64,000 nt of DNA from Streptococcus suis 10581 (lineage in GTDB: Bacteria; Bacillota; Bacilli; Lactobacillales; Streptococcaceae): NCBI GenBank assembly GCA_000440235.1, contig ALKQ01000093.1:47907-111906 (forward strand). Direction: 5' to 3'. Every line of letters begins with the position of its first letter. Position 1 is the first letter of the stretch. The position numbers and the translations under genes are program-made. The notes beneath the pieces were generated by a model that ran no database searches, was not told the DNA's origin, and worked only from the letters and a program-made list of their open reading frames with translations. Positions 1-7,892 of the stretch are shown here, piece by piece.

Positions 1-568
1 CATCATGCATAACCAACAATTTAGCAATTTCCACCATGGGAACTCGCTTTTGCATACTGATGGTTCGAATATGCTTAAAGGCTGCTGATTCTGATAGATG
101 ATCACGGGACATCAATAAGCCTTTTGCTTTTTCAATGATGATACGGTCATTGATTTTCTTCGTCAATTTAGCCATTTCACTGGTCAAGTGCTGAAATTGT
201 CTACCTCTTGCTATACATACTTCCACCATAGGAATCAATGATTTAGCATCAAGAGGTTTTACTAAGTAACCACTAACACCATATCTTTTGGCTTTCTCGA
301 TATACTGTTCATCACTTTGGGTAGTTAACAAGAGAACACTATAGGCCAGATTATCATCCAATATTTTTTTACAGGCTGTCAAACCATCTAATAGAGGTAG
401 CTGGATAGACATCACAACTAAATCCGAACGGTATTTTTGGCTTAATTCTATTGCTTCAAAGCCATCACTAGCCTCTGCCACAACTTCGAAATCAGCCTTT
501 TCCAATAGTTCTCTAACTTCACGTCTAACCATTGGATCCTTGTCTGCTATTAGTATTCTACCTTTCAT
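1..568 (-). CDS. eutV: EutV-like ANTAR response regulator/antiterminator (3' end cut by window)
   Basis: The visible 189 residues have an N-terminal receiver domain (about 1-120) and a C-terminal coiled-coil plus ANTAR RNA-binding domain (about 130-189, with IIIEKAKGLLM and the final PMVEIAKLLVM helix). EutV-type proteins bind dual-hairpin RNA motifs and prevent termination in ethanolamine operons. It follows eutS by 19 bases. The receiver is odd: the usual phospho-acceptor Asp in the DLVxMD motif is Ser54 (DLVVMSIQLP), and the acidic pair near the N terminus reads ADKDP rather than VDDEP. The Lys after the fourth strand (LVKPLD) is kept. Only the last few residues appear to be missing. The family assignment is firm; whether phosphorylation still controls it is doubtful. 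Confidence 0.88.
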   Translation of the reverse strand, partial: MKGRILIADKDPMVRREVRELLEKADFEVVAEASDGFEAIELSQKYRSDLVVMSIQLPLLDGLTACKKILDDNLAYSVLLLTTQSDEQYIEKAKRYGVSGYLVKPLDAKSLIPMVEVCIARGRQFQHLTSEMAKLTKKINDRIIIEKAKGLLMSRDHLSESAAFKHIRTISMQKRVPMVEIAKLLVMHD

Positions 569-587
569 ACCTACCTCTTCTGAAAGC

Positions 588-941
588 TTATGTCCGCGTT
601 ACAACTGTACTTGAAAAATGAAGAATTTCCTCCAAGCCCTGTAACACAGCTACTAGAGCAGCCTCAACAGATGAAACATCTCCTGTCATGACAACAGAAC
701 CACTAAATCGGTCAACAAAGCCGATCTGAACATCTGCCGCCTTGGTCGCAAGATCTACCGCAATGATGGAAGCTTCACTAGGAGTAATCGTCAGTATGCC
801 AATAGCTCCTTTTTTATCGACCAGCAAACCAAGTTTTTCATAAATGACTTCATCAGGATTTGCAATGAGATGGGCCAGGGTTATCTGTTTCCCTGGTACA
901 TACTCTTGTATCATTCTCTGTTTTTCTTCCAGTTTGTCCAC
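588..941 (-). CDS. eutS: Bacterial microcompartment shell protein EutS/PduU
   Basis: 117 residues of a circularly permuted BMC-domain shell protein. It carries the hallmark start [18 protein letters not shown], which contributes to the small beta-barrel on the hexamer, then the BMC fold with [14 protein letters not shown] and [17 protein letters not shown]. It would form part of the shell of an ethanolamine-utilisation compartment. The sequence also resembles PduU closely; the neighbouring EutV and EutG favour EutS. The start is a GTG, supported by the nine-residue extension before MIQEYVPG seen in PduU, although the ribosome site (GAGGGAAG) is close. It has its own promoter at 983-1011. Confidence 0.9.
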   Translation of the reverse strand: MDKLEEKQRMIQEYVPGKQITLAHLIANPDEVIYEKLGLLVDKKGAIGILTITPSEASIIAVDLATKAADVQIGFVDRFSGSVVMTGDVSSVEAALVAVLQGLEEILHFSSTVVTRT

Positions 942-982
942 CTTCCCTCAATTAGAAGTTTGGATAACACCCTAGTTAGTAT

Positions 983-1011
983 ATTATAACACGAAGTAGG
1001 GTAATTATCAA
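983..1011 (-). promoter_or_regulatory. Promoter of eutS-eutV
   Basis: On the minus strand a TTGATA -35 (1006-1011) and a TATAAT -10 (983-988) are 17 bases apart, ending about 40 bases before the eutS start. An ACCCTA/TAGGGT inverted pair brackets the -10 region and might be an operator. No ANTAR hairpin pair was seen in this short leader. Confidence 0.7.
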
Positions 1012-1018
1012 CATAATT

Positions 1019-2155
1019 CTAGAAAGCATTTTCCAAAACTGCCAAAGCTTCTTCCGTGCTCGGTTGTCGTGGATTTGTAGCAGTACACTTATCTACTACC
1101 GCTGCTGCTGCAATTTCTTCCTTGTACTGATTAAAATCACTAACAGAAACACCATACTCCCGTAAGGTCATCGGCAAATCCAGTTTTCGTTGCAATTTTT
1201 TCACAGCGTCAATCAGCTGTCGAACACCCAAAACAGGACTAGTAGCACTGCAACCAATTAGTTTTGCAATCTCTTGGTAACGGATAGCTGTTGCTCTATC
1301 ACCGTCACCTAGTCCACGAGCACTGATATTGGCATTATACTGGATGACGTATGGCATTAGAATACTGTTTACTCGTCCATGAGGGATATGGAATTTTGCT
1401 CCTGTAGCATGGGCTAAGCCATGGTTGATCCCCAAGGATGCGGTATTGAAGGCCATGCCTGCCAGAGTTGACGCAACATGCATTTTTTCACGAGCCACTG
1501 AATCGTTTCCGTTTTTGTAGGCTTTAGGTAGGTATTCGAAAACTAATTTAATGGCTTTTTCTGCTAGAGCATCTGAAAAATCTGTTGCCTTGATCGAAAC
1601 ATAGGCTTCAATAGCGTGGGTCAGGACATCCATCCCCGTATCTGCTGTAATGTTTCCTGGTAGAGATGATACTAAACAGGAATCTAAAATGGCTACATCG
1701 GGTAGTATTTCTCTTGAAACCAAAGGATACTTGATTTCTTTTTGCCTGTCAGTAATGACGGCAAATTCCGTCACTTCCGAACCAGTACCGCTGGTTGTTG
1801 GGATAGCAATTAAAGTCACATCTGTAAACACAGCCATTTTTTTACCAAAGTAGTAAATTGCCTTGGCTGCATCAAGAGCTGAACCACCGCCAATCGCAAG
1901 GATGATACTGATTTGTTGACCACCCACGGACTGAATACCAGCAATTATGGTTTCAATCGGTGGATCTGGTACAATATCATCAAAAACATGACACTGATTA
2001 CTTGAATCCAGATAACTTAATACACTGTCCAACTGACCAGTTTGTTTTAGGAAGGGATCTGCAACAACCAAGATGTGCTCATTCTTATAACTTCTTAGCT
2101 GTTCTAGAGCACCCTCACCTATGCACAATTCTGTTTTATAGAAAATCTTGTACAT
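1019..2155 (-). CDS. eutG: Iron-containing alcohol dehydrogenase, EutG/PduQ type
   Basis: 378-residue group III (iron) alcohol dehydrogenase that would reduce the acetaldehyde or propionaldehyde made in a microcompartment to alcohol with NADH. The nucleotide-binding GGGSALDAAKA lies near residue 97 and TTSGTGSEVT near 139. Metal ligands lie in DTGMDVLTHAIEAY and in GLAHATGAKFHIPHG. Length is normal for EutG. AGAAAGGAG lies just before the ATG. It is the first gene after an ANTAR-controlled leader (2184-2317) and is followed by eutS. PduQ or a general alcohol dehydrogenase cannot be excluded, but the leader and neighbours point to ethanolamine use. Confidence 0.85.
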   Translation of the reverse strand: MYKIFYKTELCIGEGALEQLRSYKNEHILVVADPFLKQTGQLDSVLSYLDSSNQCHVFDDIVPDPPIETIIAGIQSVGGQQISIILAIGGGSALDAAKAIYYFGKKMAVFTDVTLIAIPTTSGTGSEVTEFAVITDRQKEIKYPLVSREILPDVAILDSCLVSSLPGNITADTGMDVLTHAIEAYVSIKATDFSDALAEKAIKLVFEYLPKAYKNGNDSVAREKMHVASTLAGMAFNTASLGINHGLAHATGAKFHIPHGRVNSILMPYVIQYNANISARGLGDGDRATAIRYQEIAKLIGCSATSPVLGVRQLIDAVKKLQRKLDLPMTLREYGVSVSDFNQYKEEIAAAAVVDKCTATNPRQPSTEEALAVLENAF

Positions 2156-2183
2156 TTCTTCTCCTTTCTATGTAACTTTTCCA

Positions 2184-2248
2184 TAAAAATAAGCCATATG
2201 AAAACCAGACTAGAACTCTCCATTAAGTCATAGTCGTTTCATATAGCT
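2184..2248 (-). terminator. Intrinsic terminator in the eutG leader (attenuator)
   Basis: On the minus strand an arm at 2231-2248 pairs with 2192-2212 (AGCTATATGAAA with TTTCATATGGCT, plus CGACTA with TAGTC) and is followed by a U-rich tail (2184-2190). The start of the stem is the same GCT that closes the second ANTAR hairpin, so the two structures exclude each other. Confidence 0.85.
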
Positions 2249-2279
2249 ACATTGCTTATTGATTAGTACGCCTTTGTAC
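2245..2279 (-). promoter_or_regulatory. Dual ANTAR hairpins (EutV binding site) in the eutG leader
   Basis: First hairpin GTAC-AAAGGC-GTAC (2266-2279) and second hairpin AGC-AATGTA-GCT (2245-2256) each have a six-base loop with A at position 1 and G at position 4. This is the established recognition rule for ANTAR antiterminators. They sit just downstream of the predicted transcription start and overlap the terminator, as in known eut leaders. Confidence 0.88.
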
Positions 2280-2288
2280 CACGAAAAA

Positions 2289-2317
2289 ATTATAACATAA
2301 AGTCATTAACATATCAA
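2289..2317 (-). promoter_or_regulatory. Promoter of eutG
   Basis: Minus-strand TTGATA (2312-2317) and TATAAT (2289-2294) are 17 bases apart. Transcription would start just before the first ANTAR hairpin, giving a leader of about 125 bases. Confidence 0.85.
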
Positions 2318-2573
2318 CAGAAATAATGATTTTTCTTGATATTTTTATTAACTTTTTTTGCTCCTTGCACCCTTACCTAAATGACTACCTATGAACCTGT
2401 GCCCCTCGTTCAGTACTTCTATCTATGACTAGTTTTCAAGCTACCTAGCATTCATCTTCTTTTTTATATTTCCATCAAAATCTGCCTTGATGAATGACAA
2501 AATGCTCTCCTATAGCAAAGCGAGTTATGGATGGAGAGAGCTTCTCAATTTCCATCATTTTGATACAAATTAG

Positions 2574-2602
2574 TTGTCAAACTGGCGAAGATAAGTTATA
2601 AT
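2574..2602 (+). promoter_or_regulatory. Promoter of the riboswitch sRNA
   Basis: TTGTCA (2574-2579) and TATAAT (2597-2602) with a 17-base spacer on the plus strand, pointing to a start near 2609. No protein gene follows on this strand, so the product is a free-standing RNA. Confidence 0.82.
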
Positions 2603-2624
2603 AATGATGCTAGGAATTGATTTT

Positions 2625-2725
2625 AGTACTTTTGAAAACATGGAAGTTTGGTGCAAATCCAACGCGGTCCCGCCACTGTGATAAGCTTTGCTTTAAGTCA
2701 GGTCTTTGGTTTCAAATTTTAGTAG
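2625..2725 (+). promoter_or_regulatory. Cobalamin riboswitch aptamer
   Basis: Conserved blocks in order: GGTGCAAATCC (2650-2660), CCCGCCACTGTGA (2669-2681), and the B12-box-like AGTCAGGTC (2696-2704). The closing arms TTTGAAAAC (2631-2639) and GGTTTCAAA (2708-2716) are complementary apart from one bulge. It faces away from both flanking protein genes and leads only into the ANTAR hairpins. Confidence 0.9.
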
Positions 2726-2762
2726 ATCTCACGCCTCGATGTAAGGTGTGATGTCAGTTTGG

Positions 2763-2786
2763 ATAGCGCATCTACTGCGGTATTTT
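2763..2786 (+). terminator. Candidate B12-dependent early terminator of the sRNA
   Basis: An ATAGCGCA/TGCGGTAT hairpin with one mismatch (2763-2783) runs into a short U stretch (2780-2785). Its loop region ATCTACT (2769-2775) is the exact complement of AGTAGAT (2721-2727) just after the aptamer, giving an alternative pairing that could act as the switch. The U stretch is weak, so this is a proposal. Confidence 0.45.
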
Positions 2787-2944
2787 CCATTATTGGCTCT
2801 ACGTGAAGTACCTTTCATTTTCTAAAGGTAGAAAAACTACCTTACTGCAACGGAGCAGGGCCGATAATCGGGAAAGCCACAGTTAATCAATGATGCTTAA
2901 CAGACTATACAAAGATGTATAAATGCTTTCTTAACATAAACTAC

Positions 2945-2979
2945 AAACCACCCTTGATTTTTCAAAGGTGGTTTTTTCT
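2945..2979 (+). terminator. Terminator of the sRNA, possibly bidirectional
   Basis: AAACCACC-C-TTGA pairs with TCAA-A-GGTGGTTT with one mismatch, followed by six T on the plus strand. On the minus strand it lies just past the stop of the last gene of the cob operon but has a poorer U tail there. Confidence 0.88.
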
Positions 2980-2983
2980 TGTT

Positions 2984-3565
2984 CTAATCCGACTTTGCTT
3001 CTGCTTCTCTTCGTTTTTTGATCAGAGTCCCCATTCGTAAGGATGTTTCATTATAGAAACGATAGTCCCGACCTGAACCATCACCGATATAGCTGATCGG
3101 CGAAAATTCATGGCCCTTAAAATCACCATTTTCATCAAGTAGATTTTCTTCTACCACTCTACGTGTTACTTTTCCGATTATATTGGTCAGTTTGCCACAC
3201 TCAACCAATTCAACGACTTCGCACTCAATAGAAATTGGGCACTCATTTACTAAAGGAGCATCGACTGTTTCACCAACTGTGTAAGTCAAACCAGTCAAGG
3301 AAAATTTATCTTTTCGGCTATTAAAACCAGCAAGTTCCACTTCCTCAATCAACTCTTCTCTAGGAATATTGACAGTAAAGTGACCATGTTTACTGATTTC
3401 AGTTACTGCATTTCCCTTTGTCCTCATGCCAATAACAATCATACTGCCCAAAGAATAAGCAGAACTTGAGGTTGTTATATTGTATCCATGAACATCATCT
3501 TTATATCCCAGAAAGAATACTGGGAATCCGAAATATAGCTTGCGTGTTTCAAATGTTTTTTTCAC
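2984..3565 (-). CDS. Flavin-reductase-like FMN-binding split-barrel protein
   Basis: 193 residues resembling flavoredoxin and flavin reductase-like proteins. The N-terminal half has ITTSSSAYSLGSMIVIGMR, a serine-rich flavin phosphate region, then HFTVNIPREELIEEVELAG and CPISIECEVVE. Such proteins bind FMN and move electrons from NAD(P)H or a partner to flavins or metal centres. It is the last gene of the cob operon, 54 bases after an old yellow enzyme gene. CobR, the cob(II)yrinate reductase of the aerobic pathway, has the same fold, so a corrin-reducing role is attractive but unproven. Confidence 0.75.
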   Translation of the reverse strand: MKKTFETRKLYFGFPVFFLGYKDDVHGYNITTSSSAYSLGSMIVIGMRTKGNAVTEISKHGHFTVNIPREELIEEVELAGFNSRKDKFSLTGLTYTVGETVDAPLVNECPISIECEVVELVECGKLTNIIGKVTRRVVEENLLDENGDFKGHEFSPISYIGDGSGRDYRFYNETSLRMGTLIKKRREAEAKSD

Positions 3566-3619
3566 CTTTTACTCCTTTATGATAGTTTTCTAAGACAAAA
3601 GATGACCAATTCTAAATAG

Positions 3620-4723
3620 TCATTGGTTGCCTTCCAAATAATCCCGTAAGGAATTGACAAATGCTGTTGGAAGTTTCAGCTCTTCTTGCAGTTCATCTCG
3701 ATAGCGAGTAATGATGTCATACTCCCGTCCTTGAGAAACCTTGATTGGCCAGTCGGGATCTAGTAACATGGCCTTACCAACAGAGAAGAGTGGGATATCT
3801 TCTGCGAGAATTTCTTCCACATCTTGACTAGTCTGAACCCCACCAACTGCAATCAAAGGAACCCGTCCATTGATTTTTTTTATGACTGAGTGAATGATCG
3901 GCTCTGGTGCTTCAGGATTCCGCAGGGAAGGTCGGAAAACATGACTTAAGGAGAGATGAAGATAATCTACCCCCATTGCAATTAGCTGCTCTATCAGCTG
4001 TAAACTATCCCATAATTCAATCCCTGGATCTTCAATCTCTTCTGGGGAGAAACGATAACCAACCAAAAATGGTCTATCTGCCTCTTCTTTGACTAGTTTT
4101 TTCACCTGCTTAACTAAGGTCTTGGCAAACCGCATACGGTTATTCAGACTGCCTCCCCACTTATCTTGCCGTCGATTGGAATGGGGAGAAAGGAATTGCT
4201 GGATTAAATAGGTGTTAGCTCCATGTAACTCTACCCCATCGAAACCTGCTTTTATGGCCCTCCTAGTTGCATCAAGGAAGGCTTGTAATATCTCATCTAC
4301 TTCCAAATGCTTTAGGGAACGTGGCTCCACTACATTGCCATGAGAACCAATAATGGCACTAGGGGCTACGGGTTTTCCTTCAATCAGGACTGGAGGAACC
4401 ATGCGGCCACCATGATAGATTTGTAAGATTGCCAAAGCTCCTTTTTCCTTGATGGCGTGAGCCAAGCGGGACAAACCTTCAATCTTATCATCTTCCGCGA
4501 CGCTAAAGCTATCCCTGAACGCCTGACCTTGTGCATGGACATAGGCACTACCTGTAATAACCATACCTACTTGGCCAGCACGACGAGCATAAAAATCAAT
4601 ATCATCTTGTGACACATAGCCTCCCGGTTGACAAACACTCAAGGTCATGGGAGCCAGCACCACTCGATTTCTAGTGTGAATGTAATCCGTAATTTGTACG
4701 GCATCATGAATTGTTTTTACCAT
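3620..4723 (-). CDS. Old yellow enzyme family NADH:flavin oxidoreductase
   Basis: 367-residue FMN-dependent (beta/alpha)8-barrel enzyme. The N-terminal VVLAPMTLSV, the active-site region ILQIYHGGR (near 120), DGVELHGANTYLIQQFLSP (near 180), RFSPEE and the C-terminal phosphate-binding IAVGGV/FSVGKAMLLDP are all present. The short length means it lacks the extra FeS and NADH domains of dienoyl-CoA reductase types. Its first codons overlap the end of cobC by 20 bases, so it belongs to the cob operon. The substrate cannot be read from sequence. Its pairing with the flavin-reductase-like gene suggests a shared redox step. Confidence 0.85.
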   Translation of the reverse strand: MVKTIHDAVQITDYIHTRNRVVLAPMTLSVCQPGGYVSQDDIDFYARRAGQVGMVITGSAYVHAQGQAFRDSFSVAEDDKIEGLSRLAHAIKEKGALAILQIYHGGRMVPPVLIEGKPVAPSAIIGSHGNVVEPRSLKHLEVDEILQAFLDATRRAIKAGFDGVELHGANTYLIQQFLSPHSNRRQDKWGGSLNNRMRFAKTLVKQVKKLVKEEADRPFLVGYRFSPEEIEDPGIELWDSLQLIEQLIAMGVDYLHLSLSHVFRPSLRNPEAPEPIIHSVIKKINGRVPLIAVGGVQTSQDVEEILAEDIPLFSVGKAMLLDPDWPIKVSQGREYDIITRYRDELQEELKLPTAFVNSLRDYLEGNQ

Positions 4724-5309
4724 CTACAACCTCTTTTCCTAAAAGATATGCAGTAAAATATGTTTCTTTTTTTTCAACAACAGTCACGGTTCCTTGGGGG
4801 AAATCAATATCCCAAAATAGTGCCGATTGATCTACTAAACGTTGGTAAATCAGCCTTAAAACACCTAAGTGAGCAACAAGAGCCAGTGAGTGCCCTGGGT
4901 GTTCATTGACCAATCTGTCAACTTCATTCCAAACACGGTCTTGAAATTCCCCAAAAGCTTCCGCTTCTGGCGGTTTGTAGGTAAATGGTTCAGCTAACCA
5001 GGCCTCCCATTCCAGTGGAAATTGTTCTTGAATCTGGTCAGCAGTCAAGCCTTCCCACAATCCGAAACCTTTTTCATCTAGTTTTTTTAATGGAATTGGA
5101 TTACTAGCTGGAAAGACAAGTTGGGCTGTTTCCTGACTACGTCTTAAAGAGCTGACATAGACCTTGTCAACAGGAATATCGTGCATCAGAGTGTGTAAAA
5201 TCTGAGCCTGCTCCCTGCCTCTTTGATTGATAGAAACATCCAAGTTGCCGTAAAAACATCTTTTCTTGTTTAAATCGGTTTCACCGTGACGCATAAGGTA
5301 GATTTTCAT
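4704..5309 (-). CDS. cobC: Alpha-ribazole-5'-phosphate phosphatase (histidine phosphatase family)
   Basis: 201 residues of the phosphoglycerate-mutase-like family. The phospho-histidine motif MRHGETDLN (near residue 6), SSLRRSQETA (near 54), an acid/base region LWEGLT, and the second histidine in ALVAHLGVLR are all present. In the nucleotide-loop pathway it dephosphorylates alpha-ribazole phosphate or the cobalamin phosphate made by CobS. The start overlaps the cobS stop (ATGA). Family assignment is firm, and the substrate follows from its position after cobU and cobS. Confidence 0.88.
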   Translation of the reverse strand: MKIYLMRHGETDLNKKRCFYGNLDVSINQRGREQAQILHTLMHDIPVDKVYVSSLRRSQETAQLVFPASNPIPLKKLDEKGFGLWEGLTADQIQEQFPLEWEAWLAEPFTYKPPEAEAFGEFQDRVWNEVDRLVNEHPGHSLALVAHLGVLRLIYQRLVDQSALFWDIDFPQGTVTVVEKKETYFTAYLLGKEVVDGKNNS

Positions 5310-6028
5310 ATGATTAACCCAATAATAAATAGGAGTTGAGCCACTTCTACAAAGGCTCCTAAAGTATCACCCGTGTGGCCGTCAATTTTTTGGTAGACAA
5401 ACCGCCGATAGACCTGTGAACCGAGCAAGACAAGGCCGTAGGCAAGCAAACCTTTATAACTAAAGACATAAACCAAGCTGGCTAGTGGCAAGAGCTGAGA
5501 GAGGAAAATTTGACCACTTGTCGTGCCTGAGAAAAAATTGCCCGTACCACCTTCAGCCCGTGCATAGCGCATGTGATAAAGTTGCAGAGCTAGTCCAGCC
5601 TTCCCAATCATCGCCAAGGCTGCCACTATAAACCAGGTCGGCTCAGGAAGATAAGGATAGGCCACCAGCATCAGAGCATAGTAAAGAATCAAGGCCAGGA
5701 CACCATTGCTACCGATACGACTATCCTTCATGATTTCCAGCATTCTCTCCTTTTTTCGCGAGGAAAAAAGTCCATCTGCAGTATCTGCCAAGCCATCTAA
5801 GTGAAACCCACCTGTCAGTAAGACATCAAAGAGAAAACTGAGGCACCACGCGACTATCCCTGGTAAAACTAGCTGAGCTAGAAAGTAAAACAGTCCTGTA
5901 ATACTCCCTAGCAAGAGACCAAATAGGGTCAGGTAGGGAACTCCTTTTTGGATGTTAGCAATGTCCACTTCCTTGTTGATGGGAATCCGACTAAAAAATT
6001 GTGTGTAAATAATCAGTGCGTCTATCAT
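5306..6028 (-). CDS. cobS: Adenosylcobinamide-GDP ribazoletransferase (cobalamin synthase)
   Basis: About 240 residues with several membrane segments. It joins activated cobinamide to alpha-ribazole(-phosphate) at the membrane. Family motifs seen are FFSRIPI near the N terminus and FHLDGLADTADGLFSSRKKERMLEIMKDSRIGSNG in the first half, an Asp-rich metal site; GTGNFFSG and HTGDTLGA follow. I start at the ATG at 6028 ([10 protein letters not shown]) because it forms an ATGA overlap with the cobU stop; longer versions would run far into cobU. Confidence 0.95.
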   Translation of the reverse strand: MIDALIIYTQFFSRIPINKEVDIANIQKGVPYLTLFGLLLGSITGLFYFLAQLVLPGIVAWCLSFLFDVLLTGGFHLDGLADTADGLFSSRKKERMLEIMKDSRIGSNGVLALILYYALMLVAYPYLPEPTWFIVAALAMIGKAGLALQLYHMRYARAEGGTGNFFSGTTSGQIFLSQLLPLASLVYVFSYKGLLAYGLVLLGSQVYRRFVYQKIDGHTGDTLGAFVEVAQLLFIIGLII

Positions 6029-6609
6029 TTTAAGCGTTGAGCAAGGCCACAAATCACCAGATAAACCTCACTCGCCTCCTTCGCTAAAAACTGATTTACC
6101 TGTCCAAGCAGATCGCGGAAATACCGTCCCAACTTGGTATCTGGAACGATGCCCAGTCCAATTTCGTTGGTAACAATATAGAGCTGACCATCTGTCAACC
6201 GCTGAGCACTTATGATGTCCTGCCATTGAGCATGGATTTGTTGGCTGATAAAAGCCTGTTCTTCCTTGCTTAGGAAGTTGGTATCCTCCATGGCTATTTT
6301 ATCAGGGAAATAGTTTTCAACCAGCTGAAAGAGGAGATTGGTGGTCAACATGGTGGCACAGTCCAGCAAGTAATAATCGTAGGTTTGGTCTTTCAACCAG
6401 GATCCAAGATTCGCAAACTGCTCATGTGTCGTCCAGGACGCTGGCCGGCGTTCTTGGTGAAGTCGGACTCGCTCCTGCCATTCACTGTCCTTTCCTGAAC
6501 TCATTCCTGTCGCTATATAACAAACACGATCTTTCTCCCAGATTTGCTCTTCAGTGAACTGCGATTTGCCACTTCGAGCTCCTCCAGTTACCAAGACAAT
6601 TTTACCCAT
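6025..6609 (-). CDS. cobU: Adenosylcobinamide kinase/adenosylcobinamide-phosphate guanylyltransferase
   Basis: 194 residues. It phosphorylates adenosylcobinamide and then attaches GMP for the nucleotide-loop assembly. The P-loop [12 protein letters not shown] is at residues 6-17, followed by YIATGMS and the guanylyl region [14 protein letters not shown] chose the ATG at 6609 so that [10 protein letters not shown] begins the protein as in the family; this overlaps the hemL stop by 8 bases. It precedes cobS in a tight set cobU-cobS-cobC. Confidence 0.95.
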   Translation of the reverse strand: MGKIVLVTGGARSGKSQFTEEQIWEKDRVCYIATGMSSGKDSEWQERVRLHQERRPASWTTHEQFANLGSWLKDQTYDYYLLDCATMLTTNLLFQLVENYFPDKIAMEDTNFLSKEEQAFISQQIHAQWQDIISAQRLTDGQLYIVTNEIGLGIVPDTKLGRYFRDLLGQVNQFLAKEASEVYLVICGLAQRLK

Positions 6610-7891
6610 ATATTTCTCCAAAAACAGTATCAAAGGCCTGCAAGGTCTGGTCAATATCTTCCTTGGTATGAGCAGCGGACATGAAATTGGATTCATACTG
6701 GGAAGGTGCTAGGTAGATCCCCTGTTTGAGTAAACCTGCATGGACACGAGCAAAGACTTCCTGGTCGCTGGCTTTGGAATCTTCAAAATTCCGAACAGGT
6801 CGCTCGTTAAAGAAAAATCCAAACATGGTACCAACTTGTACAACCTGTAAGGGAATCTGATACTTGACAGCTAACTCTTTCAAGCCTTGACAAAGCTGAC
6901 TGGTTCGTTCTTCCATATCCTTGAAGATTTCTGGTGTCAAGGACACCAAGGTTTCATAGCCTGCTGTCATAGCGATGGGATTTCCTGACAAGGTACCTGC
7001 CTGATAGACCGCCCCCATGGGAGCGATATAGTCCATGTACTTCTTCTTACCTCCAAAGAGTGCCATTGGGAAACCTCCGCCAACAACCTTACCAAAGCAC
7101 AACAAGTCAGGTTCCACACCGTACAAGCCAGTAGCTCCAGTATAACTAGCCCTAAAACCTGTCATCACTTCGTCGATGATAAACAAGGCACCGTATTGAC
7201 TGGTGAGCTCTCGAATAACATGGATAAAGTCATGGTCCGCCTGAATTAGCCCCATATTTCCCGCCACAGCTTCGATAATGACACAGGCGATGTCTGAACC
7301 CATTTCTTCAAAACAGGTCTGAAGGCTGGCCTTATCATTATAAGGTAACGTAATGGTATCTTGAGCAGTTGCTTCTGTCACGCCAGGGGAATTTGGCAAG
7401 CCAAAGGTGGCAACCCCAGACCCTGCTTGAACGAGGAAGGAATCACTGTGACCATGGTAACAGCCAACAAATTTAACGATTTTATCCCTCTGTGTTACTC
7501 CACGTGCCAATCGAATAGCACTCATGGTAGCTTCCGTTCCTGAACTGACCATTCTCATCCGTTCCAGATAGGGAATTCGTTCCTGCAGGTGCTGGCCCAA
7601 ACGAGTTTCCAAGGGACTTGGTGCTCCAAAACTGGTGCCGTATTCCACGGCTGACTTGACCGCTTCAATAACCCTATCTTCTGCATGACCTAAAATCATT
7701 GGTCCCCAGGATAGAACGTAGTCGATGTAGCGATTACCATCCACATCATAGAGATAGGCTCCCTTGGCCCTGTCGATAAATACTGGATTTCCTTCAACTG
7801 CCTTAAAGGCCCTGACAGGACTATTGACTCCGCCTGGAAAAACGGCTTGGGCTTGTTCGAATGCGAACTTAGATTGTTGAGTCTGCATCAT
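6602..7891 (-). CDS. hemL: Glutamate-1-semialdehyde 2,1-aminomutase
   Basis: 429-residue PLP enzyme converting glutamate-1-semialdehyde to 5-aminolevulinate. Seen: [15 protein letters not shown] at the N terminus, [18 protein letters not shown] (PLP phosphate binding), [10 protein letters not shown], and the Schiff-base lysine in [13 protein letters not shown]. Length matches the family. It is one base after hemB, within a hemACDBL set placed inside the corrin operon, and so feeds corrin rather than heme here. Confidence 0.97.
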   Translation of the reverse strand: MMQTQQSKFAFEQAQAVFPGGVNSPVRAFKAVEGNPVFIDRAKGAYLYDVDGNRYIDYVLSWGPMILGHAEDRVIEAVKSAVEYGTSFGAPSPLETRLGQHLQERIPYLERMRMVSSGTEATMSAIRLARGVTQRDKIVKFVGCYHGHSDSFLVQAGSGVATFGLPNSPGVTEATAQDTITLPYNDKASLQTCFEEMGSDIACVIIEAVAGNMGLIQADHDFIHVIRELTSQYGALFIIDEVMTGFRASYTGATGLYGVEPDLLCFGKVVGGGFPMALFGGKKKYMDYIAPMGAVYQAGTLSGNPIAMTAGYETLVSLTPEIFKDMEERTSQLCQGLKELAVKYQIPLQVVQVGTMFGFFFNERPVRNFEDSKASDQEVFARVHAGLLKQGIYLAPSQYESNFMSAAHTKEDIDQTLQAFDTVFGEIYG

Positions 7892-7892
7892 C

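Larger units (their letters stand above)
2609..2979 (+). ncRNA. Cobalamin-riboswitch-controlled decoy RNA, EutX/Rli55 type
   Basis: About 370 bases with promoter, cobalamin aptamer, hexaloop hairpins and terminator, and no downstream gene in the same direction. Three hairpins fit the ANTAR rule (A1, G4 in a six-base loop): CTGC-AACGGA-GCAG (2845-2858), GTTAATC-AATGAT-GCTTAAC with one mismatch (2882-2901), and TATAC-AAAGAT-GTATA (2906-2921). In Enterococcus and Listeria, RNAs of this design titrate EutV when B12 is low; bound B12 stops transcription before the ANTAR hairpins. The architecture is seen directly; the function is inferred by analogy. Confidence 0.85.
2156..2983. other. 828-base gene-free region between eutG and the cob operon end
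   Basis: The left part holds the eutG leader and promoter (2184-2317) on the minus strand. The right part holds the plus-strand riboswitch RNA (2574-2979). Between them, 2320-2570 is AT-rich and I see no open frame, repeat or clear signal in it. Confidence 0.7.

Noticed and set aside
2845-2881. Only one fixed dual-hairpin pair in the decoy RNA
   Set aside because: Three hairpins fit the hexaloop rule, and I cannot tell which two form the functional pair, so I list all three.
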